Positions 25,817 through 34,924 of a DNA stretch of 48,153 nucleotides are shown piece after piece (the stretch's first letter is position 1; every line of letters begins with the position of its first letter). The translations under genes and the position numbers were made by a program. The stretch comes from Oligoflexia bacterium. GTDB lineage: Bacteria; Bdellovibrionota_B; Oligoflexia; Oligoflexales; JAGOVF01. The stretch lies in assembly GCA_030432875.1 (NCBI GenBank), contig JAUILP010000021.1, positions 1 through 48,153 of the forward strand. Reading direction: 5' to 3'. Below the pieces are notes generated by a model. It did not search any database, had not been told where the DNA came from, and saw only the letters and a list, made by a program, of their open reading frames with translations.

Positions 25817-25976
25817 GATCTAATCTCCTATATTTTTTATTACTTGCCCCTAGCACCACACAAGATCCCAGGATTTGACGGCAAATATGTTATAATAAAA
25901 TTGCGAATTCAAAAATAAATCTAATGGCACTTCCAAATTTTTTACTTAGCAATTATTTTACACTGGAATCAATAAT

Positions 25977-26525
25977 ATGCACCACCTTTCTCCAAAGTTT
26001 TTTGTCAAAATCGTTTTTACCGTTTCCTTGCTACCAAGTTTTGGCAGCGCTTACAGTAAGAGCATTTTTCTTAACGGCACTGATATTTCCAATGTGCGCA
26101 ATCAGCATTTAAAAAAAGTTGACATGTTTATTGACCCCAAAGGAAATATCATTGTGCAAGCCTCACATTATCAGGTGCACTTAGTTGATCATTATACCCC
26201 ACTTCAGTATCCCATGGTCATGCCATCGGGAATGCCGACGCACAAACCCCCGCAAGTGCTTTCCGGTTCCGGCACTACGCCAAGCATAGGGGGAAACATA
26301 AATAGCCAAAATCAACCTAATTCCTTAACATCAGAACCCCTTGGCCCCCCTATACCCAGTCAGAATTCTCCTGCGCCGACAGAAGCCAGCTCTCTTTCTG
26401 CAAAAGTCGCGCCAAGCGGGACGACTCCACCAGAAATTGTTGAAATTCCCCTTGAAAAATTGGAGCCTAACCTAGAAGATGAACGTTTAACCCCTAAAAT
26501 AGGGTCAAAAACCGTTAACGATTAA
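25977..26525 (+). CDS. Secreted Pro/Ser-rich protein (182 aa), unknown
   Basis: Signal peptide to about residue 25 (FFVKIVFTVSLLPSFGSAYS). A short conserved-looking beta segment follows (IFLNGTDISNVRNQHLKKVD, FIDPKGNIIVQASHYQV), then a long Pro/Ser/Gly-rich, probably disordered tail (about 85-160). No family is recognised. It is 8 bp before yggS and likely co-transcribed with it. Confidence 0.6.
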   Translation: MHHLSPKFFVKIVFTVSLLPSFGSAYSKSIFLNGTDISNVRNQHLKKVDMFIDPKGNIIVQASHYQVHLVDHYTPLQYPMVMPSGMPTHKPPQVLSGSGTTPSIGGNINSQNQPNSLTSEPLGPPIPSQNSPAPTEASSLSAKVAPSGTTPPEIVEIPLEKLEPNLEDERLTPKIGSKTVND

Positions 26526-26533
26526 TAACTATT

Positions 26534-27241
26534 ATGAACCGATCACTTTCCGAACGAATTTCGCAGCTGCAAAAAAAAATCCTGCAAGCGTTGTTAAAGT
26601 CACAAAACCCCGAACGTCATATACGCCTTATATGTGTAAGCAAAGGCCAAGATGAATCAGCAATCCTAGAGGTGCAAAGTCTCGGTTACCGTGAATTTGG
26701 TGAAAACTACGCGCAGGAACTTGAGCAAAAGGCCCGCTGTCTCTCTAGCGCCCCCATAAAATGGATTTTTATTGGCACCCTACAGTCAAATAAAATCTCT
26801 CACATAGTACGCTATGCTGCTGAGATTCAAACAGTGACCAGCGAGAAACACGTGCGTCTTATTGCAAAATATGCTACCGAATACCAAAAAACTCCTTTTC
26901 CCGTATCAATCTCTATAAAAACTGGCCAGGAAGAAACCAAATCAGGAATATCTTTTGAACAGGCCCGGAGTTTAGCCCAAACTATAAAAAATGATTTTCC
27001 CGAACTTAAACTCTTAGGCCTGATGACACTACCGCCCCCAATAGAGGAACTCGACTTAGACGACAAGGGAATTCCATTCGCCTATCATCCCTTAAAAGAT
27101 ATGGCACTTCAGATCGGTGATGGCCTGCTGTCCTTAGGAATGTCTAATGACTTTGAAGCGGCAATTAAAGCAGGCAGTGACTGCATCAGAATTGGCTCAA
27201 CCATTTTTGGTGAGCGCGAAAAAAAAAATATGCTAAAATAG
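26534..27241 (+). CDS. yggS: YggS/PLPBP-family pyridoxal-phosphate homeostasis protein
   Basis: Binds pyridoxal 5'-phosphate and balances vitamin B6 and amino-acid pools; no catalytic reaction is established. PLP lysine is K37 in LICVSKGQ. Other family marks are FGENYAQEL, KWIFIGTLQSNK, SIKTGQEETKSGI, LGLMTLPPP, LSLGMSNDFEAAIKAGSDCI and RIGSTIFGER. The length of 235 aa is usual. It is followed by yggT, a common neighbour in proteobacteria. Confidence 0.93.
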   Translation: MNRSLSERISQLQKKILQALLKSQNPERHIRLICVSKGQDESAILEVQSLGYREFGENYAQELEQKARCLSSAPIKWIFIGTLQSNKISHIVRYAAEIQTVTSEKHVRLIAKYATEYQKTPFPVSISIKTGQEETKSGISFEQARSLAQTIKNDFPELKLLGLMTLPPPIEELDLDDKGIPFAYHPLKDMALQIGDGLLSLGMSNDFEAAIKAGSDCIRIGSTIFGEREKKNMLK

Positions 27242-27344
27242 AGCCCACAAAATAATTTTCATTCATTGGTTTAACTTTATATAATGATTTATTTTTGTTA
27301 CACTTAATAGGTTTCTTTTCCTAAAAAATTTGTGGAGATATTTG

Positions 27345-27632
27345 ATGCCGGGAACACTTGCGAAAATTCTCATTTATATGTCGGATCTTGTTTTTCAAAT
27401 TGCGATCCTTTTGGTTATTTTATCAGTCATTGTGAGTTGGGTGGGGGCCGACCCTTATAACCCCCTAGTACGCACTATTGGCAAACTCACAGAACCTTTA
27501 TATCGACCGTTCAAACCGCTAAGCCGCAAACTCGATTTGCCCATAGATTTATCACCCATCATTGTTTTACTGCTGTTAACAACTTTGCAGAAAGTTTGCG
27601 GTTATCTTATTATTCACCTACTTGTTCCGTGA
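27345..27632 (+). CDS. yggT: YggT-family integral membrane protein (95 aa)
   Basis: Single YGGT domain with two transmembrane helices: about 11-33 (LVFQIAILLVILSVIVSWVG) and a C-terminal one (SPIIVLLLLTTLQKVCGYLI). The linking NPLVRTIGKLTEPLYRPFKP is the family hallmark. The ATG at 27345 follows GGAGATATTTG. It is located with yggS as usual. The role is poorly defined; osmotic stress and division-linked roles have been proposed for the family. Confidence 0.9.
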   Translation: MPGTLAKILIYMSDLVFQIAILLVILSVIVSWVGADPYNPLVRTIGKLTEPLYRPFKPLSRKLDLPIDLSPIIVLLLLTTLQKVCGYLIIHLLVP

Positions 27633-27644
27633 TGAAATTTGACT

Positions 27645-28289
27645 ATGGCACTCTTCAAAATAAAAAATATTATTTTGGCGCTTTTGCTCCTGGGCTTTGT
27701 CTGCGCTGCTCCTCGTCTTCAGCAGAATTTTAGCAAAATTGCTGCGGGGCAAACGAAAACAGAAAATTTCTTTTTAGCAAATTTCGATGCGGCGCTAGCT
27801 CCCATCTTTTCCCTGGGAAATCCCACTATATTACGACATTTTAGCATGATGTATGGCCTACAATACCTACAAGATACGAACTTCTCGGATCATAAAACGG
27901 AAACAGTAGCAAAGACTCTAAGCTTTCTCATGTACACGGGCATTAGTATTCCTGGATTTTACATTTTAGCCTGTGACAAAGTCATTGAGACAGAAAAAAA
28001 CATCGCCTTATGCGAGGAATTTATAAATATAGGGATGAAATATATCCCGACGAACTGGTTACTCCCCCTTTATTTGGCTGAGAAATATAATGCCATTTGG
28101 CATGACACGGCTAAAGCGTTACCTTATTTTATCATTGCCAGCGAAAAACCCGACACTCCAGAATTTATGGGTAGTTATATAAATAAACTCGCGAGAAAAA
28201 TTGAGTTATCACCCGAGGAACTTGATGTCTTAAAAGAAAGCATAAAAGCAAAAATCCTTCAGGAAAATGAAACCGGAAATCGCCAGTAA
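27645..28289 (+). CDS. Membrane-anchored helical (TPR-like) protein (214 aa), unknown
   Basis: An N-terminal hydrophobic segment (IILALLLLGFVCAAPRL) is followed by a helical domain. Its later part (WLLPLYLAEKYNAIWHDTAK, ALPYFIIASEKP, YINKLARKIELSP) looks like TPR helices. No family is certain. The ATG at 27645 is preferred over a TTG two codons earlier. It overlaps the region before the ABC ATPase gene, so it is probably an accessory of the exporter. Confidence 0.6.
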   Translation: MALFKIKNIILALLLLGFVCAAPRLQQNFSKIAAGQTKTENFFLANFDAALAPIFSLGNPTILRHFSMMYGLQYLQDTNFSDHKTETVAKTLSFLMYTGISIPGFYILACDKVIETEKNIALCEEFINIGMKYIPTNWLLPLYLAEKYNAIWHDTAKALPYFIIASEKPDTPEFMGSYINKLARKIELSPEELDVLKESIKAKILQENETGNRQ

Positions 28290-28305
28290 AACAAGGAAAA
28301 TGCCT

Positions 28306-29277
28306 ATGGATACCGCAAATAATTCCGTTATACTTGAGTTAAAAGATTTAACTAAAATTTATAAAAATGATATTTTCAAAAAACCCCAGGTCGCTCTCGA
28401 TCATGTTTCTGTCCAATTTAAAAGAGGTATTTGTCATGGTTTACTCGGACATAATGGGGCGGGCAAAACAACAGCCATAAAGTCAATTTTTCAGCTCATC
28501 ACCCCAAACGCGGGAAGTATTTTTTTTAAAAACAAACTCCTGCGTAAAAAGGATCTCCTTAAACTAGGCTACATGCCGGAAATCAACAAAAACCTAAAAA
28601 ACATCACAGTGAATGAGGCTCTTGCCTTTCAACTTCAGGTCCTTCGACCTGACTTGAATGCAACCGCAAAAAAAAATCGTATAACTGCCCTGCTTAAAGA
28701 GACAGGTTTAGAGCCACATCGCCATAAACTTGCGGGAAAACTTTCCAAGGGTCTTGGTCGAAGATTGTCTTGGGGGCTCGCCACAATCCATGATCCCGAA
28801 CTTATTATTCTCGATGAACCTTTTTCGGGCCTCGATCCCTGGGGCCGAATACAAATGGAAAATTGGATTTTACAGAAAAAAAACCTCGGGATTTCTATTA
28901 TCCTATGTACGCACGAAATTTGGGCCATTGAATCTATATGTGATGAAATTTGCATCTTGAAAAAAGGCGCCTTAGTTTTCCCAAAAAGCGAAGCACAAAA
29001 CCCTACTGGTGATGGCAAAGTTGAAGGACTTTTTCATTTAAAGCTATCGGGCATTCCAGAAGCCGAGCTTTACCGAAATATTAATGAGCTAAAAATGCCA
29101 CTCTGGCGCCGCCTTACCATGCAAGGATTTACCGCTCACTTAGTTTTTGAAGACTATAACCATGCCATAACGTGGCTCAATTGGGCCCAGGAAGGCCATC
29201 ATATCGTACTAACTTTCGAGCAAAAAAATGACATTCGCGATGCTGATCTTATGGAATATTTTAAGGTAGAGGCTTAA
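28306..29277 (+). CDS. ABC exporter ATP-binding protein (324 aa)
   Basis: ATPase of an ABC-2-type exporter. Walker A is LLGHNGAGKTTAIKSIF, the signature is KLSKGLGRRLSWGL (LSKG instead of LSGG, a normal variant), and Walker B is LIILDEPFSGLDPWGR, with switch His in LCTHEIW. A C-terminal domain of about 100 residues follows the nucleotide-binding domain. I use the ATG at 28306 (MDTANNSV), 8 nt after AAGGA; an ATG at 28300 is also possible. The substrate is unknown. The permease follows at once. Confidence 0.85.
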   Translation: MDTANNSVILELKDLTKIYKNDIFKKPQVALDHVSVQFKRGICHGLLGHNGAGKTTAIKSIFQLITPNAGSIFFKNKLLRKKDLLKLGYMPEINKNLKNITVNEALAFQLQVLRPDLNATAKKNRITALLKETGLEPHRHKLAGKLSKGLGRRLSWGLATIHDPELIILDEPFSGLDPWGRIQMENWILQKKNLGISIILCTHEIWAIESICDEICILKKGALVFPKSEAQNPTGDGKVEGLFHLKLSGIPEAELYRNINELKMPLWRRLTMQGFTAHLVFEDYNHAITWLNWAQEGHHIVLTFEQKNDIRDADLMEYFKVEA

Positions 29278-29281
29278 TGCT

Positions 29282-30040
29282 ATGAAGACACTTTTATCCC
29301 TTATATACCAATCCTTTTTGATGAATTTTCGTGAAAAAATATTTTACGCATTAGCTCTAACCCATTTTTTAGGGATTGCTTTATGCCACGTTATATCCGA
29401 ATGGACCATGCAAAATATGACCGAAGTTCTTTATGATTTTGGTGGGTTTTATTTGATGCTCATGAGCTCTTTAATAAGCATTATTCTCTCAAGCAAAATA
29501 CTAGATAATGCTGATGGTTCTGTTGAGGGCGTTCTCGCCTTAGTACAAAGTCGCAGCGTTTATCTCATTGGTCGCTTTTTAGGTCTGTGTGTCAGTATCA
29601 TGGCATCAACTTTGATTTTTTTAGCGATTTGGCAAATTTTTCTCCTCGGAAATCAATTACCCGGATTAAATATGCCACACCTTTTGGTATTTTTTACATT
29701 GACGGTCCCATCGCTGCTTATCGCTGCTCTCAGTCTACTTTTTAGCTCATTTACCCAGACAACCGTTACCGTTATGACGAGTTTTATTTTATTTGGCATT
29801 GGCCTCATGAGTCAAACCCTCTCGCGAGGGCTACCAGCAAATGCCTCGGTGAGTCAGCGATATATTGTGGAATTTTTCGCTAAATTCTGGAATTTGCAGC
29901 AATATAACCTCATGGACGCCCTCCATTTGTCGGGAAATGTGAGTAATAACTTATTGCTTTGGTTATGGATTTATGCTTTAAACATGATGGCTATTTTTAT
30001 CACCTTAACTATCTTTATATTTGCCAAAAAAGATATTTGA
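29282..30040 (+). CDS. ABC-2-type exporter permease (252 aa)
   Basis: About six transmembrane helices, e.g. IFYALALTHFLGIALCHVIS, FYLMLMSSLISIILSSKILD, MASTLIFLAIWQIFLLG, PSLLIAALSLLFSSF and IYALNMMAIFITLTIFIFA. The early cytoplasmic-loop region LDNADGSVEGVLALVQSRSV resembles ABC-2 permeases. It starts 4 bp after the ATPase stop, so the pair forms one exporter. The substrate cannot be inferred. Confidence 0.8.
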   Translation: MKTLLSLIYQSFLMNFREKIFYALALTHFLGIALCHVISEWTMQNMTEVLYDFGGFYLMLMSSLISIILSSKILDNADGSVEGVLALVQSRSVYLIGRFLGLCVSIMASTLIFLAIWQIFLLGNQLPGLNMPHLLVFFTLTVPSLLIAALSLLFSSFTQTTVTVMTSFILFGIGLMSQTLSRGLPANASVSQRYIVEFFAKFWNLQQYNLMDALHLSGNVSNNLLLWLWIYALNMMAIFITLTIFIFAKKDI

Positions 30041-30055
30041 TTGCGTTTTTTTCTT

Positions 30056-30358
30056 ATGCATACAAAACAATTTTTTGTGGATCTTTCAAGCGATGCTGCT
30101 ATTAAAAAAGAAAAAGCAGAAGCAAGGCGACTTAGAAAAACTAATTGGTGGCTCCGCAAGTTAGAGCGAGACAGCTGCTATTATTGTGGGAAAAAGCCAA
30201 GCAAAGGTGAAGCGACTATGGATCACATCCACCCACTGAGCAGTGGGGGAAAAAGCACAAAAAACAACCTGGTGGTTGCCTGTAAACAGTGCAATACTGC
30301 CAAAAAGGATCATCTTATCTTTGATCTGATAAAATCAAACCAAAATTCTGATACCTGA
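30056..30358 (+). CDS. Small HNH-domain protein (100 aa)
   Basis: HNH nuclease-type fold: zinc Cys pair CYYCGKKP, the active-site MDHIHPLSSGG (D-H-I-H) and NNLVVACKQCNTAKKD with the second Cys pair and Asn. The N-terminal 40 residues are basic. The ATG at 30056 is chosen because the earlier TTG directly after the permease stop lacks a binding site. It resembles stand-alone HNH proteins of unknown role, possibly DNA repair or restriction-related. It follows the exporter genes without a gap, likely by read-through. Confidence 0.8.
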   Translation: MHTKQFFVDLSSDAAIKKEKAEARRLRKTNWWLRKLERDSCYYCGKKPSKGEATMDHIHPLSSGGKSTKNNLVVACKQCNTAKKDHLIFDLIKSNQNSDT

Positions 30359-30461
30359 TACTCCCACGTTCCGACCTATAAAGACTAGAAGGCTGGTACG
30401 CCCATCACCCCCACCCAGATGCGTCACACAGGGTTATCAAGGTCCCGCGAATCACGTTAGG

Positions 30462-30719
30462 CTAACCGCTACAGGTTTTCATAAGGACCGCCGTCAAACC
30501 GAGAAGGGCGATTAACTGAACAATATGCCAAAAGCTTGTGCGTTTTTCCATCAGTTCAGGATTTTTTTTATTTTTCGAAGCCCACTGCCGCAAATGAGTT
30601 ATCGGTTTTCCCAAATTAGGGGTGGGATTATTTTTCCTCTCTTCTCCCTCTAAGCTCATTTTATCTTTTAAGGAAATAATTTTTCCATTAGTATTCTTAT
30701 TGTGATTTTTTTCATTCAT
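30462..30719 (-). CDS. Small tail-anchored membrane protein (85 aa), unknown
   Basis: A hydrophilic, Lys/Asn-rich N-terminal 60 residues is followed by one C-terminal hydrophobic helix (HIVQLIALLGLTAVLMKTC). No family is recognised. It lies 77 bp downstream of the carbonic anhydrase gene on the same strand and may be co-transcribed. Confidence 0.5.
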   Translation of the reverse strand: MNEKNHNKNTNGKIISLKDKMSLEGEERKNNPTPNLGKPITHLRQWASKNKKNPELMEKRTSFWHIVQLIALLGLTAVLMKTCSG

Positions 30720-30796
30720 AATTCTACCTATACAACAATATAATACGTCTAGTTCAAACTGAGTATACGGCTAAGGTTGCTTTGCAATTTTTATTT

Positions 30797-31870
30797 TTAT
30801 TCATAATGCACAAGAATTTTTCTACCCCGCAAAGGTTGTGCTGGACGAGCATTTTCGCCGATAAGTGAAACAAAATTTTCGATTTGCCTGCCCGATATCA
30901 TCAAGGGCTTTGCCATAACAAACCACTTAACCCCTTCGCTACAGGGAGGGGTGGTCAAAGAGCCTTCATAGTGATAAAAAGACCTAGCTACAGGTAAAAG
31001 CTGCATTGGAGAGATGGAGACCTCACGCTGCCGATCATTTGGTGACTGTGGCAAATGCTCAAAAATATCCTTTAGCACCTGATTTGTTTTGCCTTCCTCA
31101 AAAAACACGCCAACAACCGCTAGTCCACCCGCCTTATTTTTATGAACTAAGTGTGCTTCTAAGGGATAAGGAATATTATCTTCTTTGTGCTCACTGGGTG
31201 AATGAAAATGAATCTGTAAAAGATCATATTGCTCGTGGTCTGGCAAAGTAAGCACATTGCCCGGATCTAGATTGATTTGAATGGTATGCCCGTTATTGAT
31301 TACGAAGCCGAAGGTTTTTTTATAGTTAAACTGAAGTGAATGTAAATCTTCACTTTCAGCTGCGAATTCTAAATTGATGGGAGATTGTTTTTCGCCAGAA
31401 GCGCAAATAGCATAATTTTCGTCTAGTTCACTCCATCTTCCCGGCCCCTCATTTCCTGAGTAAGCCCAGTGAGGATGATGATTTGCAGAGGTCAGCTTAT
31501 TTTCTTTGTGACTAGAATCAGCGCTAGCTTCAACTGGGTCTATTTTATGTTCTTCTTCTGCTGAAGTGGTAGATCCGTGTTCCTCTGCTTTGTTATGGCC
31601 TTGCCCGCCCCCTACGCTGCCATGTTCCTCAGCCACAGGGGATTCAGCATGAGCGTCATGCGCGCTAGCACCGTGGTCACTACTGCCCTCAGGGGACGAT
31701 GTCTCATGGTCTTCGCCACTAAGCTGCGCGGATTGATGAGCGTCATGTGGAGGAATGGGAGTGCCGTTTTTGGCTTTCATATAACTAAAAACAAATAAGC
31801 CCACGTGCAAAGAACCAGAAATTGCTAAGGCAATTATCCAGGCACCAAATTGACTTACGCGTAATCTCAT
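30797..31870 (-). CDS. Membrane-anchored alpha-carbonic anhydrase with His-rich linker (357 aa)
   Basis: Catalyses CO2 + H2O to bicarbonate + H+ in the periplasm. Residues about 10-30 form an uncleaved-looking transmembrane anchor. Residues 41-125 are a Ser/Glu/His-rich linker with 11 His. The alpha-CA domain (about 130-357) has zinc ligands H221, H223 (LLQIHFHSPSEH) and H240 (EAHLVHK), the gate Thr in LTTPPC (T306), and Cys156 and Cys310 placed for the usual disulfide. WAYSGNEGPGRW is the usual alpha-CA opening. The linker is odd for the family and could bind Zn or other metals. Confidence 0.92.
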   Translation of the reverse strand: MRLRVSQFGAWIIALAISGSLHVGLFVFSYMKAKNGTPIPPHDAHQSAQLSGEDHETSSPEGSSDHGASAHDAHAESPVAEEHGSVGGGQGHNKAEEHGSTTSAEEEHKIDPVEASADSSHKENKLTSANHHPHWAYSGNEGPGRWSELDENYAICASGEKQSPINLEFAAESEDLHSLQFNYKKTFGFVINNGHTIQINLDPGNVLTLPDHEQYDLLQIHFHSPSEHKEDNIPYPLEAHLVHKNKAGGLAVVGVFFEEGKTNQVLKDIFEHLPQSPNDRQREVSISPMQLLPVARSFYHYEGSLTTPPCSEGVKWFVMAKPLMISGRQIENFVSLIGENARPAQPLRGRKILVHYE

Positions 31871-32180
31871 AAAAAACCACCCAAAATAAAATATTTACCG
31901 CAATTAAATGATAACATTAGACTAGTCTATTGTATCGCCGAACGCGGTAAAAGATTTACAAAAATGGACATAATGTTTTATAAATTTTGGGGAATTAGTT
32001 ACTTATGCCCCCGCTCCCTGATCTCAGAGCACGGGAGACCCATGGTGAGCTTCCATAATTCAGCCAAAAAACGCCAAAGCGTTTCTCCCCCCCGCACACT
32101 CTTGACTGAATATTCTGGTTTGTACATGACTTAGGAACTCTTATTCTGTAGTATAAGGCATTTATGGTGGCAAATCCCTT
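31871..32180. other. Divergent intergenic region, carbonic anhydrase / rsmI
   Basis: No gene is visible. TTGACT occurs at 32102-32107, but its -10 at correct spacing is poor. An alternative ATGACT (32127) to TAGTAT pairing with 17-bp spacing would put a start close to the rsmI ATG. Neither is convincing. Confidence 0.3.
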
Positions 32181-33032
32181 ATGACCTTAAGTCCAGCACT
32201 ATATATTATAGCGACTCCTATTGGAAATCTGGGTGATTTTTCTCCAAGGGCACAAGAAATCCTCAAAGAACTCGATCTTATTGCCTGCGAAGACACGCGC
32301 AGAACACGCGCACTTTTGACCCATTTTGGCATAACCCAAAAACGACTCTTAAGTATTCATGATGAAAAAGAATCGACCCTGTCCGATCTGCTGCTCAATA
32401 AGATTGCCCTCGAAGGCCAAGCGATAGGCTTAGTTTGTGATTCTGGTACCCCTTGCATCTCTGACCCTGGATTCGGCCTCGTCCATAAGGCACAGAGGCA
32501 AAAAGTTCCCGTAATTCCTGTTCCCGGACCCTGCGCTGTCACCGCTCTTCTGAGTGCTTCAGGGTTGCCACCATTACCTTTTCTTGCCATCGGTTTTTTG
32601 CCCATTAAAACATCAAACCTCATCGAGACTATTTCTCAGTGGCAAAACCTCCGCCCGGTTACGATTATTTTTTATGAGTCCCCTAAGCGGATACTAGGGG
32701 CCTTAGAACACATTGCCAGAATTTATCCCGACGCCCAAATTGCGGTTGGCAGAGAGCTGACAAAGTTATATGAAGAAATTCTTTTTGGCACTCCTCAGGA
32801 AATTTGCGAAATTTTTTCCCAAAAAGAGAGTATAAAAGGCGAATTAGCCGTCGCTCTCCATCTGCATAGCGCCGAGGAGAACAGTTTGTCACTAGATTTT
32901 GAGCAAAAAAAGTTAATCAGTGCCTTAAAAAATGTTGCCGACGAAGAGAGAATAAGCCCCCGCAGCTTAAAAAAGATAGCCAAAATTTTTGGCCTTCCCA
33001 AAGAAAGCTTTTATGGCGAAAGTCGCAAATAA
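32181..33032 (+). CDS. rsmI: 16S rRNA (cytidine1402-2'-O)-methyltransferase RsmI
   Basis: S-adenosylmethionine-dependent enzyme that 2'-O-methylates C1402 in the ribosomal P site. The sequence shows LYIIATPIGNLGDFSPRA, ACEDTRRTRALL, VCDSGTPCISDPG, VIPVPGPCAVTALLSASGLP and FYESPKR, in family order. The length of 283 aa is standard. The TPIGN and GPxA motifs form the cofactor pocket. It is single-gene, flanked by convergent neighbours. Confidence 0.96.
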   Translation: MTLSPALYIIATPIGNLGDFSPRAQEILKELDLIACEDTRRTRALLTHFGITQKRLLSIHDEKESTLSDLLLNKIALEGQAIGLVCDSGTPCISDPGFGLVHKAQRQKVPVIPVPGPCAVTALLSASGLPPLPFLAIGFLPIKTSNLIETISQWQNLRPVTIIFYESPKRILGALEHIARIYPDAQIAVGRELTKLYEEILFGTPQEICEIFSQKESIKGELAVALHLHSAEENSLSLDFEQKKLISALKNVADEERISPRSLKKIAKIFGLPKESFYGESRK

Positions 33033-33044
33033 TTTTAATGGATT

Positions 33045-34733
33045 TCAAGGTCTTTGTAGCGAAAAATAGCGGCGACGTAAAAGTTTATCTTCATTATCAT
33101 AGGCGAACAGCAAAATCCGCTGATTGGTATCTAATGACAGTACGGCACTAGACAACTCCCCGGCAAAAAATCTGCGACTTGCCGTTTGATCAATGTTCAC
33201 CATGATTTTTCTTTCACTCGTCGGGCTACAGGTGTTTTTATCATCCTCTGCTAAACAATATTCGGCGTGTTCAGTGTCTTTGTCCGTGGCGACAAAAAGT
33301 TCATAGTTACTGGTATTACCTGACTTTTTTAGAAATATTTTAATGTCTCCGTTCAAGTCTTCCTCAGCAAATGTATTTTCATAATCGTTTTTTCCGGAGA
33401 TAATGCCAGCAAAATGCCCCGCAAATGCTAAACCAAGCCCCACAAACCGCTCGGCCAAAACTAAGTTATTATTTTCAAGAGAGGTGTCCATTGCTGAATG
33501 GAGTAGCGGATTATATGCCTCGGGATCTTCAAAGGGGAAAACTGCTGGATAGCCCTGATAATCCCAGCTAAAATAATCCGACTTTCCTGAAGGGAGTTTT
33601 TTTTCTACAAAATCGCCGCCCAAATATCGATGTAGGAGATCTTTAGTCGCGCGTCGTAAAAAAGGACTCGTATTGTTATCTACCAAAAAAATAGTATTTT
33701 TTCCAGGTTCTGAACTATAGGCTGTCATATCAAATTGCATCATACCCGCTACCTTAACACCTTCATTTTGATACTGCGCCGCGAGTTCTCCGCTACCAAT
33801 TAAGCCAATTTCTTCGGCTGCGTAGGCATGAAATTCAAGGGTTCTCTCAAACTGTCCTCCTAGGTCATTGATGATACGCAGCATTTCTAGAAGTGTCGCT
33901 AACCCACTGGCATCATCATCAGCACCAGGAGCTGGACCGTCGTGACTGGAAATATGAGAATTTATGGAATCCAGATGCGCTCCAAAAATCACTTTTTCAT
34001 CAGGTTTTTGGCTGCCAAGTAAAGTGACCACAATACTTTTTTGATACGAGCCCACATGCTCAACCTCAGAAATACTCTTGACTTCTGAGGGAATATTCAG
34101 CGTCAGGGATCTAATCCTTTCTAAAACCCGCGCAGACACCTCTTCCTGATTGGCTGCAGCATGAAACCTCGTTCCCATAGCTTCAAAAAAAGAAATATGC
34201 TCAATTAGTTTGTCTTTACTTGTTTGGTTCAGTAATTTTTGCACCTCATCAAGATAAATACTCTCATCATAAATTGGTGGAACATATTCTATAGTGCGGG
34301 TGGCCCTTAGAGGCATTAATTTAACCGTGGCTCCGCAAGGTAAACTTTGACTTTTCTGAGTATGCGATGCGGCTGCTAACGCCAAAATTTCTTGTTCTTT
34401 AGGATTTTTTAAGATGGCAACACCGTCATCACCCAGACTGATGTCCCTTAGCACTAACGAATCTGATGCCGAAACCAGGTCAAATAATTCACTCTTATCC
34501 TTAAAACTCACGAGATAAAATGAATCCTGCTGTACCGCTGTATTAAAACGAGAAATATCTTTTACCCAAAGATGTGACCCGCTAAGCTCGTGCCATAAAT
34601 TCATTTGATCTATGCCCAACTCAGCATAATCTAGGGCAAGTATTCCCCTAAGTTCTGGGGCAATAAATGATGTTTTGTCATTTTTCATGCAAGACATAAG
34701 GAATAAAAAAAATAAAAAAATTGCTATTTTCAC
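33045..34733 (-). CDS. M28-family metallopeptidase lipoprotein (562 aa)
   Basis: Probable zinc aminopeptidase on the cell envelope. A lipoprotein signal ends at C15 (LMSC). The M28 domain holds GAHLDSI (H253), GADDDASG (bridging Asp about 273), YAAEEIGL (E307 catalytic, E308 ligand), MQFDMT (D335) and PLLHSAMDT (H412), the five co-catalytic zinc ligands. The long N-terminal region (about 20-220) may be a propeptide or domain of its own, and about 100 residues follow the catalytic part. It resembles Vibrio/leucyl-type aminopeptidases. A GTG start overlaps the upstream small lipoprotein stop by 4 bp (GTGA). Confidence 0.85.
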   Translation of the reverse strand: MKIAIFLFFLFLMSCMKNDKTSFIAPELRGILALDYAELGIDQMNLWHELSGSHLWVKDISRFNTAVQQDSFYLVSFKDKSELFDLVSASDSLVLRDISLGDDGVAILKNPKEQEILALAAASHTQKSQSLPCGATVKLMPLRATRTIEYVPPIYDESIYLDEVQKLLNQTSKDKLIEHISFFEAMGTRFHAAANQEEVSARVLERIRSLTLNIPSEVKSISEVEHVGSYQKSIVVTLLGSQKPDEKVIFGAHLDSINSHISSHDGPAPGADDDASGLATLLEMLRIINDLGGQFERTLEFHAYAAEEIGLIGSGELAAQYQNEGVKVAGMMQFDMTAYSSEPGKNTIFLVDNNTSPFLRRATKDLLHRYLGGDFVEKKLPSGKSDYFSWDYQGYPAVFPFEDPEAYNPLLHSAMDTSLENNNLVLAERFVGLGLAFAGHFAGIISGKNDYENTFAEEDLNGDIKIFLKKSGNTSNYELFVATDKDTEHAEYCLAEDDKNTCSPTSERKIMVNIDQTASRRFFAGELSSAVLSLDTNQRILLFAYDNEDKLLRRRYFSLQRP

Positions 34734-34924
34734 GGGATATGGCCCTCCCCAGTTATACTCACATCTTCCACGCGATCTTCTTTGCCATCCCAGTCCGAAG
34801 GAAGTCGACTATTTGTAGGATAGTCAGAAGTTCCCACGTCATTATTTTTTTTTGCGGTACTGAACTGCCCACATGTCGTGAGGAAAATATTGAGAATGAA
34901 GCATAATAAAATATTTTTTTTCAT
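34730..34924 (-). CDS. Small putative lipoprotein coupled to the M28 peptidase (64 aa)
   Basis: MKKNILLCFILNIFLTTC gives a lipoprotein signal with the Cys at residue 18, then a short hydrophilic, Asp/Ser-rich chain ending GEGHIP. I start at the ATG at 34924 because the signal begins there. It overlaps the peptidase gene by 4 bp, so the two are co-translated. Function unknown; a partner or inhibitor of the peptidase is possible. Confidence 0.6.
   Translation of the reverse strand: MKKNILLCFILNIFLTTCGQFSTAKKNNDVGTSDYPTNSRLPSDWDGKEDRVEDVSITGEGHIP

Noticed and set aside
32102..32130. rsmI promoter with TTGACT
   Set aside because: The matching -10 position reads CATGAC; not convincing.
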